Positions 34,777-47,345 of a stretch of DNA of 64,000 nt are shown in pieces (position 1 is the stretch's first letter; each line of letters opens with the position of its first letter). The notes under the pieces are model-generated. The model did not search any database, was not told the DNA's origin, and saw only the letters and a list, made by a program, of their open reading frames with translations. Source of the stretch: Tenebrio molitor (Eukaryota > Arthropoda > Insecta > Coleoptera > Tenebrionidae). The stretch is taken from positions 2,976,001 through 3,040,000 of the forward strand of contig NC_091053.1 of assembly GCF_963966145.1 (NCBI RefSeq). The letters run 5' to 3'. The translations under genes were made by a program, and so were the position numbers.

Positions 34777-35180
34777 TAATGAGACCCGCGGAATTGAAAA
34801 TGAAAATGCAACCCACAATACATTTCCAAAGTTAACGGGACTATTTTAAATATCGTATTGCTTTAAAATGAAATTATGAATCCATGATGATGGCTTTGCT
34901 TATTTGTCACAACTGACATTTAGGAAAACGTCAAAATACCGTTAAAATGTATTCGAACGATTAGAAAACAGACATCCTGATTTGTGACGAATGTAATAAT
35001 TTTCCCAAAAACTCTTCGTTTTTTCACAATTTCATTTAACCAAGCGAATGACGTTCACGTCAAAATTTACAAAACTGCACAGCTAACTATGTCTTATGTT
35101 TTTTAAATAAAAAAACAAAGATCCACGTTAACTTTGCAAATGTATTGTGGGTTGCATTTTCAGTTCCGTTGGGCTCATTA
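34777..35180. mobile_element. MITE with ~55-bp inverted ends
   Basis: TAATGAGACCCGCGGAATTG at the left mirrors CAGTTCCGTTGGGCTCATTA at the right. Both arms continue through ATGCAACCCACAATACATTT and CAAAGTTAAC. Interior ~290 bp, non-coding. Only one copy in the window. Superfamily not assigned. Confidence 0.75.
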
Positions 35181-35383
35181 TCACTCGTGAAATACCGTGT
35201 ATAATTAAAAGCAATAGAAATAATAATGAATACCTTGATGTCGTGTAAAAAGTGGATGTGTAGAAATATAAATGACAACAATATAAATAAATTATTATTA
35301 TCATTATTTGATAGAAATATCCGAAATTTGAAAAATTGCTAATTTAACCTTAAAAGTGGTTTAAAAGGTGTAAAGTAGAAAAA

Positions 35384-35505
35384 ATAGTGTATGATATCTC
35401 GTTTATAAGGCATTTTGTAGCACTTACTCCTCGCAAGCTCGTCGTGCCCTAAACCCGTGCGTCCTACAAAATGCTTCTTATAAGACGCGTCATAATATAC
35501 TATCG
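35384..35505. repeat. Fold-back repeat with CTCGC-type loop
   Basis: Arms 35384-35420 (GTTTATAAGGCATTTTGTAG) and 35464-35505 (CTACAAAATGCTTCTTATAA) pair. The loop contains CTCCTCGCAAGCTCGTCGTG. Confidence 0.65.
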
Positions 35506-35606
35506 TAGCTGCTGGACGCCCTGTGTATTTGCATATTACCAGAACAGCAAGATTTTAAGGAATTTCAGTTTTCATGACTGATAGTGTTTATTGAACATGT
35601 CAATAC

Positions 35607-35768
35607 ACTGTTTTTCTTCTGGGTTTCCCCTTTTGTCAACTCTATTTCACTATTTCTCAAAACTATTTCCTATCTCTATTAAATGTCAAAGTGACGTAAA
35701 TATGAAATAGTTTTGAGAAATAGTGAAATACAATTGACAAAAGATGAAAACCAAAAGAAAAACACTGT
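35607..35768. mobile_element. MITE with ~65-bp inverted arms
   Basis: TCACTATTTCTCAAAACTATTTC (left) is the exact complement of GAAATAGTTTTGAGAAATAGTGA (right). The arms extend out to ACACTGTTTTTCTT / AAGAAAAACACTGT with a few mismatches. Only ~35 bp separates the arms. No coding capacity. Confidence 0.75.
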
Positions 35769-35769
35769 A

Positions 35770-37375
35770 AGAATGTTTTATCATGTTATTGGTTTTTTTT
35801 TTTGGAAATTTAATAAATGCTGCGCTCATAATTGTCTTCAATTCCGGAAGTGTTTGATAACATCTCGTGCAAACAACACATTTGTGATGGGAATTTCGAT
35901 CGACGATAACAAACAGTTGATCGCAAATAGGTAAATACGGGGGTGCTCAGAAGATTTGATAAAAACTCGTCTAGCTCCGGGTCGCAAGTCATTTGTTCTG
36001 GTGTCGGCTGTCACAAGGCAGACGAACGACTCCGGGTTTCGAGTTTGTCTGGATCATACGATATTACATTCCACATGCACATAAAACGCCCTCTTTAGGC
36101 AACTACACACTTACTGGTCTCAAGCGTTTCTGCTGTTTGTCTTATTGTCGCAGTAAATTCGACTCTTTTATGTTACTAACCTTTTACATTGTGTAATTGA
36201 AGATTTACCAGATAATTTATTTTCTATTCCAGTTTACTTTTGTTCGTGCAAACGGAAATGTGTTTGGATTACGCTGGAAAACACTGACAGTTTTATGATG
36301 TTTCTCACCGTGTTATGTCATCACCACTCATTTAAATCGTTCCCGGAAAATTTTATCAAAAAGGGGAAGTTACATTTTATTTCAAAATATGCAAACAGCA
36401 ACTTTTTTTGTCGTATTTGTCTCATTTTACAAATTCGAGTCTGCCGTTATTGCATTCCTCTTGTCTCAGTATTTTTCAATAAAACCTGACAGGGTAGCAT
36501 AAATATTGGTTACACATGCAAAAATCAACCTGATGTTGGCACAGATAAAATTATTTCGCATCGGAAAACGACGGCGACATTTTCACATTTTTCTGTATTT
36601 CGAGTCTTTGCAATTGTACTCTGATATTATCTAATTTATCACTTGGACGAATAAAGAGGATTATATAATAATTCTGGTGTAAATCGCGCAAATGGTGTCG
36701 GTTTCTGGGCAAAAGGGTTAGTTTTTGTTTGGAATATCTTCGAGCACAAAAACATGACAAATAAAGTAACATTAAAATGTGACCGAGCCTTATGCAAATG
36801 ACACAAAGGACAAAGACCAAACAAATTCCTGTTCACAATGCCGGTCTGCGTCGCAGGTAACAGCTGACTGGAATATCTCCCATTCCGAAACACCCTCTTA
36901 CGGCTTTACATCAAAACTGGCCTGAAAGCCCTTCCATAAAACGAAACGTTAATCCTTCTGAAAACAGCCATAACTTGTTTCAGTACTTCAGAACTAACTG
37001 AAAGAGGGCTTGTTCAAAAGCTTAAATCTCTTTATTGTATGACTAACAAAAGATTTAATTCCTTCAAATTTACTCTGCTCTTATTTATCCTTATCAACGG
37101 AATTGCTTTATGGCCCATTTTATTGACTTGCATGTTTCTTAATTGCGTATGTCTACAAAATTCTACCCGCTACCGAGGATACGCAATTAATCATTTAAAA
37201 GGAACGGGATCCGGGCAAGCGACAAAATTACTTTCATAAATCCGGAATGGTTCCCTAATCAAAAGAAAGTCATACTGTATTGTTTCGGATAAAATACAAT
37301 CCGATACAATAGAGATCGTATAAATTTTTACATGATGAACCCCTTCGTTTACAAATTTTCAAAGACTCGACATGT
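35770..37375. other. No gene seen
   Basis: Unique AT-rich sequence with short frames only. Confidence 0.45.
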
Positions 37376-37378
37376 ATA

Positions 37379-37720
37379 CAGGGTGTGATCAAAATACACG
37401 GAATAATTTTAACCACGAGCTGCTGGCTTCATGTAGAACTCGGAAAAAATATTTAAAAAATTTCATGTCAAAAAATAAAATGACACTTAAATTTTTAAAA
37501 TATGATATATGTACAAGGGTGTATTTTTAAAATGTGCCGAAATTTTACCTACGAAGTTGTGGGACAACGTAGAAGCGTAAAGCAATAAAAAAAATTGTAG
37601 CTCAAAAATTAAATGTCAATTTATTTTTTGACATAGAATTTTTTAAATATTTTTTCCGAGTTCTCCCTGAAGCCAGTAGCTCGTGGTTAAAATTATTCCG
37701 TGTATTTCGATTACACCCTG
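37379..37720. mobile_element. MITE family G, copy 2 (complete)
   Basis: Runs from CAGGGTGTGATCAAAATACACG to TTTCGATTACACCCTG, with TA on both sides (37377-37378 and 37721-37722). The two halves are near-complete inverted copies of each other (TTTTAACCACGAGCTGCTGG / CCAGTAGCTCGTGGTTAAAA), so the 342-bp element can fold over its length. Tc1/mariner-type MITE. Confidence 0.85.
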
Positions 37721-37724
37721 TATT

Positions 37725-38500
37725 TGCACGTGACTACCTAATTTGAATTACTTTACGTAACTACGTAAAATATCATAACCCTAAAATATTACATTAAGAT
37801 TAAGATCAAGTGCATAAATTAAGTAATACGTCGTAAAGTAAATCAAACTGACCTTAAGTTTTTATGGATGTGAGGTTTTTATTTGCCCTACTCGATCATA
37901 AAACACCGAATTGTTTTACTACTTATTTCATTATCAAAAATTCATAAAAACTTTAAAATTTATGCTTGTTCGCTGTGCAAGTCTATTTTTGGCACAAGCT
38001 GACCACATTTTGCAAATTTATCTCTAGTTTATTCCTTAGGAGTATTAATCAATTTTCCCGGCGCATCCGCCAAAATATCGACACGTCCCGGTATAAATTT
38101 TAACTCTGCTCGAGATTTATTTTTATTTAACGAGAAACTCGGATCTATAGTCAAAGCTAGATGGATGGCACTTTTTATCGACTCCAACAGAGAGATGGAT
38201 TTGTAATGGCCACGGATGGGACTTGATCCGCGATTTTATCGAAGAATCGAAGAAATAATAAAAGTTGTAAATTGTACGGGTTTCCAAGTTTTTTTTCTGT
38301 TACATTTTTGATCAGCCAACCACTTCTTTCACCTCCGGAAGTTGTGATTTAATTTTTAAACGAAGCCACCGGAAAGAAGCGCTGGGTTAAAATTTGAATC
38401 GAGGGTGAAATTTTCAATTGCCATGAATTTAAAAATACCATGTGGTGCTTTGTTGCCAACAAAATTAAAAACAGATTCTGATTAAGTTATGTGGGTTCTA
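37725..38500. other. No gene seen
   Basis: Unique AT-rich sequence. Confidence 0.45.
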
Positions 38501-38501
38501 T

Positions 38502-38830
38502 CGGGCCTTCAAATAAATATATATTTAGAGTAGGCGTAGGCGACATTCTAATTCTGTTAACAGTGTAAAGTAATTTTTGTAGGTAACCAATTATTCTCCG
38601 GAGTTACACAGGTTACATAGTATTAGTAAGCTTTTTCCCAATTTCATATTGTCATATTCCGTGAAGGGGGAATAGGGAGAATGCACTACAAAAATTAAAA
38701 ATATTTTCTAACCTAATTTTACTTCATTAAAATGTCAGACGTTTCTTGTGTCATTTTCTACGCTGGAAAAATGCTGCAAACAATTGAATTTCCATAGGTT
38801 GCTCTAAATATAAATTTATTTGAAGGCCCG
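38502..38830. mobile_element. MITE family E, copy 2
   Basis: Same orientation and same ends (CGGGCCTTCAAATAAATATA ... TTTATTTGAAGGCCCG) as 26993-27295, and slightly longer through small insertions (for example AGTATT near 38620 and GGGGGAATAGGGAGAATG). Confidence 0.8.
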
Positions 38831-38834
38831 TTAT

Positions 38835-39580
38835 TATTAACAACAGAACCTTATTTACCCAATTTCGTCAGCGACTTAATTTAGTTATTATTTCGTATTT
38901 AAATATGAAAAATGCTCGTTAACCAAATTATTTAAAATAAAATTACGCTTATCTTGCCAAGTGCATTAAAGTATTTACCGGAGAAGTAATAAATTTTTTC
39001 GGTACAATTTTTAAATATTTTCCTTGTCGTTCCATTTCTATCTCGTTAATCTCTTGTTATTTCAAGGTTTAAATGTGCATTAGAGGTCGAGAACCGTGAG
39101 TTATTCGCAAACCATTTTCATTTTACTGCCACAAAATGCTACTAGATTCTCATAATTCACTTCGTTCAAGTTTACCCGACATGCATAAAAAATATCATAT
39201 TTTTTAATTATTCAAAGGAACTTACACGCAACATTGTTGGAGTTGAAGAAATAGTTTTAAAAAAATGTTGAAAGTCTTTTTTTAATCTCTTACATTACTT
39301 GTGTTTTTTTTTGGCACCACTTGAAACCAATATAATTTAGCACAAATCAAATGATCCATAAGATCTCTACTAGTTTTATTTGTGGGAACATTTACATAAT
39401 TCAAATTTAAACTCAAATGCAAGAACGATAAAATCGCCCAGTTTGAACACATCCACTTTAAAGTCTCACTTTATTTTACCGTTTACAGTAGACTAATTTT
39501 AATTTTGAAAACAAGTGTTCAATATATTATATATTTTGCCTCTCCAGTTATCACTGGGAAGTTTAAAACATATCACGTTT
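38835..39580. other. No gene seen
   Basis: Unique AT-rich sequence. Confidence 0.45.
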
Positions 39581-39584
39581 TACA

Positions 39585-40009
39585 ATTATAAAATGACATT
39601 TATTTTTGAGCTACAATTTTTTTTAATTGCTTTTAGTCTTCTACATTGTCAAACAACCTAGTAGGTAAAATTTCGGCACATTTTAAAAATACACCCTGTA
39701 TACCATATTTTATAAAACGTACACCAATGCGGTTTCCTTGTTTTCAAGCATATTTCCTATAGGTTACTTCGCTTTGGCGTACATTTTATAAAACGTGATA
39801 TACAGGGTGTATTTTTAAAATGTGCCGAAATTTTACCTACGAGGTTGTAGGACAACCTAGAAAACTAAAAGCAATTTAAAAAAAAGTAGCTCAAAAAATA
39901 AATGTCATTCTATTTTTGGAGATAGAATTTTTCAAATATTTTTTCCGAGTTCTACATGAAGCCAGTAGCTCGTGGTTAAAATATCTGTACAACTTTCAAT
40001 AACACCCTG
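39585..40009. mobile_element. MITE family G, copy 3
   Basis: Starts inside the family (AAATGACATTTATTTTTGAGC) and ends at the CAATAACACCCTG terminus before TA. The middle has an extra ~110-bp palindromic insert, TACACCCTGTATACCATATTTT...ATATACAGGGTGTA, also present in copy 4, so a CAGGGTGTA end pair lies in the centre too. Confidence 0.7.
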
Positions 40010-40895
40010 TATTCACGTTTCACGTTTGACTGTTCCTGGATATGACGTCATTTCGTTTTTTCCATCTGGAAAAAAATCTTGGAGGCGCTAATTCCATCAA
40101 GAATCGTGCGAAGAGTCCCACGCTTACGGTGCGTTTATGGCGCCATAAATATAAGCACAACATGTTTACGTGTACGTACGTTGCGTCTACGTATATATTT
40201 AAGTGAGTCAGACGTTCCATTACCGTGATCGATATTGAGCGAGCGCGTTGTGAATTACGAGAGTCGGCCGGTAAGGTCGGTGGGCTGTATATCGGCCGTG
40301 CACGGACAATGTGCCCCTCGGGAGAGTCAAACTAAGCACCGTCTAGCTCATTGTCTTCCCGACATTCCTTCCAGGCCCGGTCTGTGCCGGTACAAATCCT
40401 ACTTTAATTAAAATATGACGTAAAATATGCGACTGTTCCTGGGCTCGATGGAGACGCCGGGGAAAATACTAACAAGTTTCGTAATAAAAAAAAACTTCTC
40501 GAACTGTTTTTCATAGACGTGGGGCGACGTATACGCAATAAAGGCTTAAATTTTTTACAGTTTTTTTTCGTTTCAGGGGCTCGTGTGTTTGCGTATTAAC
40601 AAAGCCAACGAGAAAATTATGCCGTTTTTGCCAACGTTTAAATTTAATATAAAAGAAATGACAAGAGATATGAGCCTAATGTACCACATGGCCAAATAAA
40701 GGGATTTTATGGGCCATGAAAAGTGAAATCGTGTTGTAGATTGGTTCGTACAGATTTAATTGCCAATTTAAAACAATCTATTAATTAACTAGAGCAGATT
40801 TCTATTAGAAGCATGTTTTTTCACGTTCGACGGTCACGTAGCATGCTTCGGCGACTTCTTCGACATGTATTGTATTGTTTTCTTTTTAAAATACA
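40010..40895. other. No gene seen
   Basis: Unique sequence, GC-richer around 40200-40460. A T-rich tract then TTTCAG at 40570-40576 looks like a splice acceptor, but the downstream frame closes quickly and has no homology I know. Confidence 0.4.
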
Positions 40896-40900
40896 ATATA

Positions 40901-41245
40901 CAGGGTGTTATTGAAAGTTGTACAGATATTTTAACCACGAGCTACTGGTTTCATGTAGAACTCGGAAAAAATATCTAAAAAATTCTATGTCAAAAAATAA
41001 AATGATATTTATTTATTATATTAAAATGACATTTATTTTTTGAGCTACAATTTTTTTAAATTGCTTTTAGTTTTCTACGTTGTCCTATAACCTCGTAGGT
41101 AAAATTTCGGCACATTTTAAAAATACACCCTGTATACCTATCATATTTTATAAAACGTACACCAATGCGGTTTTCTTGTTTTAAAGCATATTTCCTATAG
41201 GTTACTTCGCATTGGCGTACATTTTTTAAACACGATATACAATTT
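40901..41245. mobile_element. MITE family G, copy 4
   Basis: Starts CAGGGTGTTATTGAAAGTTG after TA (40899-40900), runs through the family's ACCACGAGCTACTGG and CTCGTAGGTAAAATTTCGGC blocks and includes the central CACCCTGTATACC. The right end is lost near 41245. Confidence 0.7.
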
Positions 41246-41249
41246 TCCA

Positions 41250-44200
41250 ACTTGACAGTTATGCACGTACGAGTCAATCTACGACTAAACGTTTGTTTTT
41301 CACGTCCAACTGGGACATATTTCATGTGCAAGATGCCGACGATAATGAAGTTATTCATATTTTTAATTAGGAGTTGTGTAGACCTTTATCATACTGTCGT
41401 GCCATCTGACGACTCATATAAGAAACGACAAATAATGGTCACGAACGTGGTTAACTTTGATGCACATTATAAATCACACTTGTATCGCTCGTGCATCTAT
41501 TGTCTGGGTTAGGGTGGAATTTTTCAAAGCAATATCTGTACCACGACGACAAAACTCTTACGTCACGCATTGTGAAGTTGCCCATTTTAAAGGGAATTTA
41601 TGGTTGGCGCTATTGCCTATTATCAGAAATTGTGTGCGCCACGAGAAAAAATCATAATTCCTTTGTACCACTTTTATTAGAAGAACACAATTTCTTGGCA
41701 TCGTAAAAAATGCTGTCTGTAATGACGATCATTTATTAAATTCTTCACTAGTTGAAATTTTTTGTGCCAGTTTGGGCATTTTAAATTAGCACCGGTCCTT
41801 GGGGCATTCGTTAGTTCAATCTGTTTGAGTCCAATGTCCGTTTGGTTGGTAAATTAGAATGCAGGGTCGAGGTTGTCCTCTCCCGGTATAAATCTGGGAA
41901 TTAACATGGGAAATGACCGCTGATTGCCCCGAGTGGCAGCGCTAAAACGAACTCCGGGTACAGCTCGATATGCTCCGGCGCTCGCTTCGAGTTGCCTATT
42001 ATGGAATAATGCCGAATTATTTTTTAAGTGCTTCCCATTAATTCCTTAAGTAATTAGATGGCCCTTTTTGTGAAATTGACACAGTCGCCAAATTTGAAAC
42101 ATATTTTATGTCTTTTTTTTTTCAGTTCTCTCTCTTCTGACCCATTTTACAAAGAATCGATTAACTCACGATAACAAGAAATAAACATTATTCTAATTTT
42201 ATTACAGATGAAAATGGTGGGTTAAAACATGTCACAAACTTTAATCTTGTGTCTTGTGTCACTCCCACCACAAGACCCTCAGTGTCGGCGCGTTCTATTA
42301 GTGGAGTAAAATCGGACTGCAACTATGACTCTTATTAGTGATTCAAAGGTATAACTAAATGAGACCTATACTATCTTGTAGAGGACATTTTGGGGCATAA
42401 GGAATGGTCATCTACAACTTTTTTTAATAGGACCGAACTTTGAAAACGCTTTTATACGTAGTTGAGGTGTACTCCGAAAAACTACGTTTCTCGTAACATT
42501 TAACGCTGTGTTAATTCAACTATTGAAGCTATTATTTTGATTTTCTATATATTTATACTAAAAAGTACGGCGCTTCCAACAGTGAATTGGAAATTTCGCA
42601 AATATAGATAGTTTAGAAAAAAATAATTAATGAATTTAGATTAATCAAAAATGCGCATCGTAAACTTCACTCTGCTGGGACCTATGTGAAATATGGAAAA
42701 TTTCGATACACATGTGAGCCAAATGTAACTGAGATATTGGAAAATTTTTTAAAAAAGAATTAAGTCGATAGCTCGTGTACTTTTTGAGAAAATAATTTTT
42801 TTATTCGACGAGCAGAAATAACACGTAATTTTGTATTTTTGCTAAAATTTACCTATCTTAAATGCTTTCTTGCTACTTGATCATAAGCCTGTATTACGTT
42901 TCTAAATGGTTTATAATTTGAGAATTTCCCTTGAGCCTTTCGAAAAACTTAAGTAAAATTGCCCTCCACGTTTTTTGTTGGTTTGCTCAACCATAATCAC
43001 CAAGTTTATCGAAACTTTCCCGTGTTTTTAAGCTCGTACCCTTCCATTACAGGGTGTTTTAATCATGTATGGAAACAGACGTCTGGTGGATGCTTTAAAT
43101 AATGAATGCTTCTAATGCATGTCGTGAAATAATTTATTTAGATTCGTTCGTAACTCGATGAATAATAAAATTGGCGCGTCTCCGGTATTTATTTTCTTTC
43201 CAAATAGGTCTGCATTTATCACATGTCTAATTCACAACATTTTACATTTTTTGTCTTAAAGTGTGGTTACGGTTAATATTGTACGTTGCACGCTATTTGA
43301 TTTGGCGTTTGTTGAAAGCGTTTTTGAATTTTATAATAGTGGAGTGTCGAATTCGGAAAGGGTGACCCAGTTTGGTGAAGAGCCTCCTGCGCCATTAGGC
43401 AAGATTAAAACCTCTTGTAAGGGCTAAGTGTGCCTTGAAGTTCTGTATTGTTTAAGGAGTTGGGGTGCTCGTACGTTCCGAGCAAAAGTCTCCACCGAAG
43501 AGGGAATAATGTAGAAGGAGCGCCTTAATTTTGAGTGTTCCGATTAAAATGGAGCATCGTTCACATATACGGTGAGCTCTTGTTGCAGAATTAGGGTAAT
43601 GTGTAAAAACCGAACTCCACTCGAGGGAAATAGTGACATTACGGCAGCGTTTGAAGTAATAACTGAGAGGCCATTAAAGCTAATAATACTTAGTCGAAAA
43701 TAAAAGCTACATATGCGGAACACATTAGCCAGTTCTGCGATAGGAGATTAAAGTAAAAGCAGAAACAAAAAATGTTTATTTTGCAGAGACAACAATGTAA
43801 AATATTGCAACAAGAACGCGCCGCTTTAAAGCACAGACAGATATTTGTGTTTGCGTATTTTTTAATGCGATAATGCCTCCCGAGCTGCTTTTACTGTCTG
43901 TTATTTTTTTAATCTTTACGGCCGATCCGTTTGATATCTCCCTTCGAAACAGAAATACAGTCCGACCAAGTTATATATGAAAATTCTTGAGGGAAAACAA
44001 ATTTCGAATTCCGTCTGCTCGCTAAACTTTTCAATTTGACCGCCGCCGGAGTCATTTAATTTACCGTTGGCACCGACTTCATACTTTGACTACTTTATTT
44101 TGGAATTCTATGACGGGAGACACTCCAGAATGCATAGACGGACGTATCGATTTGTACTCTGTGGAACGTGTTCGTGTTTGATTAATTTAGAGAACATAAA

Positions 44201-44400
44201 GAACATGAAAATTTAAATTCGTACACTCCCATTTCGACGAAAGTGGATGAGCGCGGATAAAGCTAATTGAATGTTGGACATTAATTTGTTTCAAACTATT
44301 CGGAAAAAGCTTGTTTTTTCATATTTCGACGCGAATAACTTCATCTTTTATTAAGAAATATTAAATTCATATTAAAAGATCTTTAACCCGTTTCAGGTCC
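41250..44400. other. No gene seen
   Basis: About 3 kb without coding character. A lone CAGGGTGTTTTAATCATGTATGG near 43052 may be one end of a mariner-type element; no partner was found. 42660-42800 has the AT-rich palindromic texture of old MITEs. Confidence 0.4.
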
Positions 44401-44404
44401 TGAA

Positions 44405-44830
44405 ACTAATATGTTTTTCTACTCCTGTTGGATAATACTGTAATTATTAAAGTGCTTTTCATTAGATAACAGGACTTATCTACGACCATTAAGTAATACG
44501 TTTATTATTTACGTAACTATAGATTGATTCATTATGCTAGTCATAAATTACACCAGTGACTTACCTATTATAAGTCACTTGTGATTTATCATAAGTCACA
44601 GCTAAGTGTTTTATGAAAGAAAGTCGTATGTCGTAGATACGAGTAAAACGTCGTATTTAACTCGCGAATAATGCCTATAATCTCTGGTGACAAAAAAACT
44701 CGCCTGCGGCTCGTTTTTTAACTTTCACCCTCGTGGATTATGATAGGTATTATTAGCTCGTCAAATAATATACTATTATTACCCACGGCCCATTGAATAA
44801 TAATTTCAAAACTCACTGCAAATATGGTAG
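44405..44830. repeat. Dispersed repeat family D, copy 3
   Basis: Contains TTTTTCTACTCCTGTTGGATAATACTG, CGCGAATAATGCCTATAAT, the loop ACTCGCCTGCGGCTCGT and the inverted ATTATGATAGGTATTATT, as in copies 1 and 2. It lies directly before the mariner-like remnant. Confidence 0.65.
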
Positions 44831-44865
44831 CAACTACATAAAGTTCAATTATTAACTATTAAAAT

Positions 44866-45545
44866 TTGCTATTACAATATGTTCACTTTAGAGAAAAAAT
44901 TTTTCATTGTGCAGTGTTGCTCCAGAAATGGAGAAAGACTTGAGAACGGCGAATGGTCCTATTCCACACCTCGAGTTTTTGAGGAATTTCAACAAAAGTT
45001 TCCGGATTTTCAAGGCACTTAACCAACAACTTGCCGAGAAAGTTTACAAATGCGTAAACATGTTTTTGGAAACAGGTAGTGTTCTGCGCAAAAAACGACA
45101 AAAAGAACAGTTGAAAATATTGAAGAGGTTGAACCAAGAAATCCATCCGGAGATTAACCCAAGAAACTAACGTATCATTTGATACAGTTCAGCTTATCCT
45201 TAAAAAAGATTTGCACTTTTTTCCCCTATCGTGTGTCTGTTGTGCATGAAATTAAACCCCTTGACAATAAGAGCCCCCACAACATAACCTCTCTGAATAT
45301 TGATCGGTGGATCGATTTATAAACAAGCTGCGAGCTCACCGTTGAATAAAGGCGTGGGAGTTTTAAATCTCATTGTTTCATTGCACTAGGTAAGGAAATT
45401 CTTTTACAACCGACAGGTCACACATAATGCACAACTTTATGAAAATCAAGATTTCAACGTTCTCAAAATCACTAACCTAACTTTTAAAAGACTGACATCT
45501 GGTAATTGAAATCTTAACGAATTGCCAACTGAAATTTTTGGTTAC
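44866..45545 (+). mobile_element. Mariner-like element remnant, copy 2 (longer)
   Basis: Matches 10698-11210 in the same orientation, but keeps blocks lost there. Shared start AATTTGCTATTACAATATGT, shared end around CAACTGAAATTTTTG. Terminal inverted repeats were not identified, so the true boundaries are open. Confidence 0.6.
44907..45170 (+). pseudogene. Mariner-type transposase N-terminal remnant
   Basis: The 87-codon frame contains PEMEKDLRTANGPIPHLEFL, NKSFRIFKALNQQ and VYKCVNMFLETGSVLRKKR, a helix-turn-helix ending in the F.ETGSV turn typical of insect mariner-type transposases. After a stop the homologous reading continues in another frame (VQLILKKDLHFFP, about 45185-45225), the second DNA-binding helix. 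No catalytic DD(E/D) motif remains in this copy. Confidence 0.6.
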
Positions 45546-46190
45546 GGCCAAATCTAATTTTTTTTTCGATCTCAGGGTACTGTTATTTTGCTTCTTGGAC
45601 TTTTTTGTTGACAAAAAAATTGCCCTTTAAGGCTGTTAAGATTGCAATTTTCTTATTACAGCATCAACCTTTTGCAACTTTTGTATTTAACTAAAGCACT
45701 ACAAGTAAAACTTAAAAACGGTGTAATTTTTATTTCAAAAAATTCTCGTATCTCATCTCCGTCATATATTTTTCTAGATTAGTTGCTAATTATAAGGTTA
45801 GGTACAACTTCCGTTGCATGTTTACTTTTGCTTATATTACGGAGGTAGGAAGTATGTCCTTGGAGAACTGTTTATACATTATTTGTTCATTGTTGTTGCA
45901 TGCGGTTAAATTGTACCTTACTAGCAATACTGCATATTTAGATAAATAGTGTTTTACAACTTTTTAATTTATTTTAATTGTAACTGCTAATTATATACTT
46001 TTCCTAACTAACTGACACTTCGTCCACGCAACTAGTTGGAAAGTAACTTTTTGAATCACCACAGGTGAGATTCATTTAGAATCTTTTTTTCTGAAATAAT
46101 TTAAACTCATTTGTTAAATATTACCATTATTTTCTCTAATATAAATAAATTTGCCTTGATCGTTCCTAGATTTAAATAAAAATTTCATTG
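45546..46190. other. No gene seen
   Basis: AT-rich, no recognised repeat. Confidence 0.45.
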
Positions 46191-46197
46191 GCCTTTA

Positions 46198-46283
46198 CTC
46201 ACTGAAAGTAGTGAGCAAAGATGGCAATTGAATCACTAGTGAGGAAAAAATATTTTCTCACTAGTGAGCAAAGTGTGTGCGTA
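46198..46283. repeat. Dispersed repeat family B, end fragment
   Basis: CTGAAAGTAGTGAGCAAAGATGGC, then the palindrome TCACTAGTGAGGAAAAAATA...CTCACTAGTGAGCAAAG, as in copies 1 and 2. Only this end is present. Confidence 0.7.
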
Positions 46284-46284
46284 G

Positions 46285-47145
46285 TTGAAAATAGAACGGA
46301 ATAACTCTTTAAGACAAGATAATTCCGAATTACCTACATATTAAACTAAAAATAGGATTTCTGGAGTAAATAAACTCTAATTCAAGAAACCACATCTGAT
46401 ATCCTGGCTACACTTTTAAAGCTTACGACACAGTGTGCGATGTCGTTTAAAAAATGAATGTTGACGTCATTCACTGAACAGACAAAACTGGAAAAGAAGA
46501 AACGAGTCCACGTCGGCAAAGGTTATTCTATTAAAAGTAAGTGTATATTCCCTTGCGGTCCACCGTCATTGTTCAAAAACGAACTTCTGCTTCACCCGGA
46601 TCTTCTATATTGTATATTTATTTCACATATATGGAGGTGTTTCGGTATGAAATCATAAATTCCTTTCATTCGTATTTTATCCCTCTAATATTTTCTAAAT
46701 CTTATTACAGACTGCAGTGAAATGTGCAGACTATTACAACAAAAAATTGCTTGAAGACAGCAGATACGAATTTATTGCGTTCATGAAATGTGCATAGTAA
46801 ATTTGTTCTTGTATATCTGTGGCATAATTTTTTTAATTGTTTCATCTTCTAAATCATAATTAATAATATTTTGATGAAGTAGCCCAGGTGCGTAGACTTC
46901 TCAGTAGAACGCTTTCAGCAGTCTGCGGTCGACGTGTTCCTCTTTTTAAGCTTAAGATTGATGTCGTCGATTGGTCTCAGTTTAGATAATGGCCGTGCGA
47001 TAACATTTTGAAATTACAGCAAATAATGATTGTCCGTTTCTCATAGTGGCCGTTATCTCCATTTCTAGCCGGTTGAATTCATTCGTCGCCTTCACTCTCC
47101 TGATTGATGTCGGCCTGAATTGATACAGATCGCTCGTCCGAATGT
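46285..47145. other. No gene confirmed
   Basis: An exon-like stretch follows an AG at 46710 (CTTATTACAG|ACTGCAGTG) and reads TAVKCADYYNKKLLEDSRYE to a stop at 46798. A GTAAGT donor lies at 46536, but the two do not join in one frame. Otherwise nothing. Confidence 0.3.
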
Positions 47146-47149
47146 CCAT

Positions 47150-47345
47150 TAAGCGTATTAATTTCCATGCTAATAGGTCATAATCATGCTAATACCAGCA
47201 ATATTGCATTAGTTAAGAGAAACATGCATCAATAGCTGATTAATCGATAATTAGCAGATGTGTTACGACCACGATAAACCCGAATCCATCAATCGATCAA
47301 ACGATAAATGCTGATGTGAAATATTTAATCTATCGATCTTCTTCG
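47150..47345. promoter_or_regulatory. Candidate intronic enhancer, homeodomain-type motif cluster
   Basis: Dense in TAAT/ATTA cores and ATCGAT: CATGCTAATA occurs twice (47166 and 47186), GCTGATTAATCGATAATTAGCA is near-palindromic at 47235, and several CGATAA/ATCGAT sites follow. The block is free of identified repeats, which is unusual in this intron. The function is inferred only from motif density and is uncertain in AT-rich DNA. Confidence 0.3.

Noticed and set aside
46458..46798. Two-exon gene joined by donor 46536 and acceptor 46710
   Set aside because: The upstream frame ends in phase 1, which makes the downstream exon read into a stop instead of the protein-like frame.
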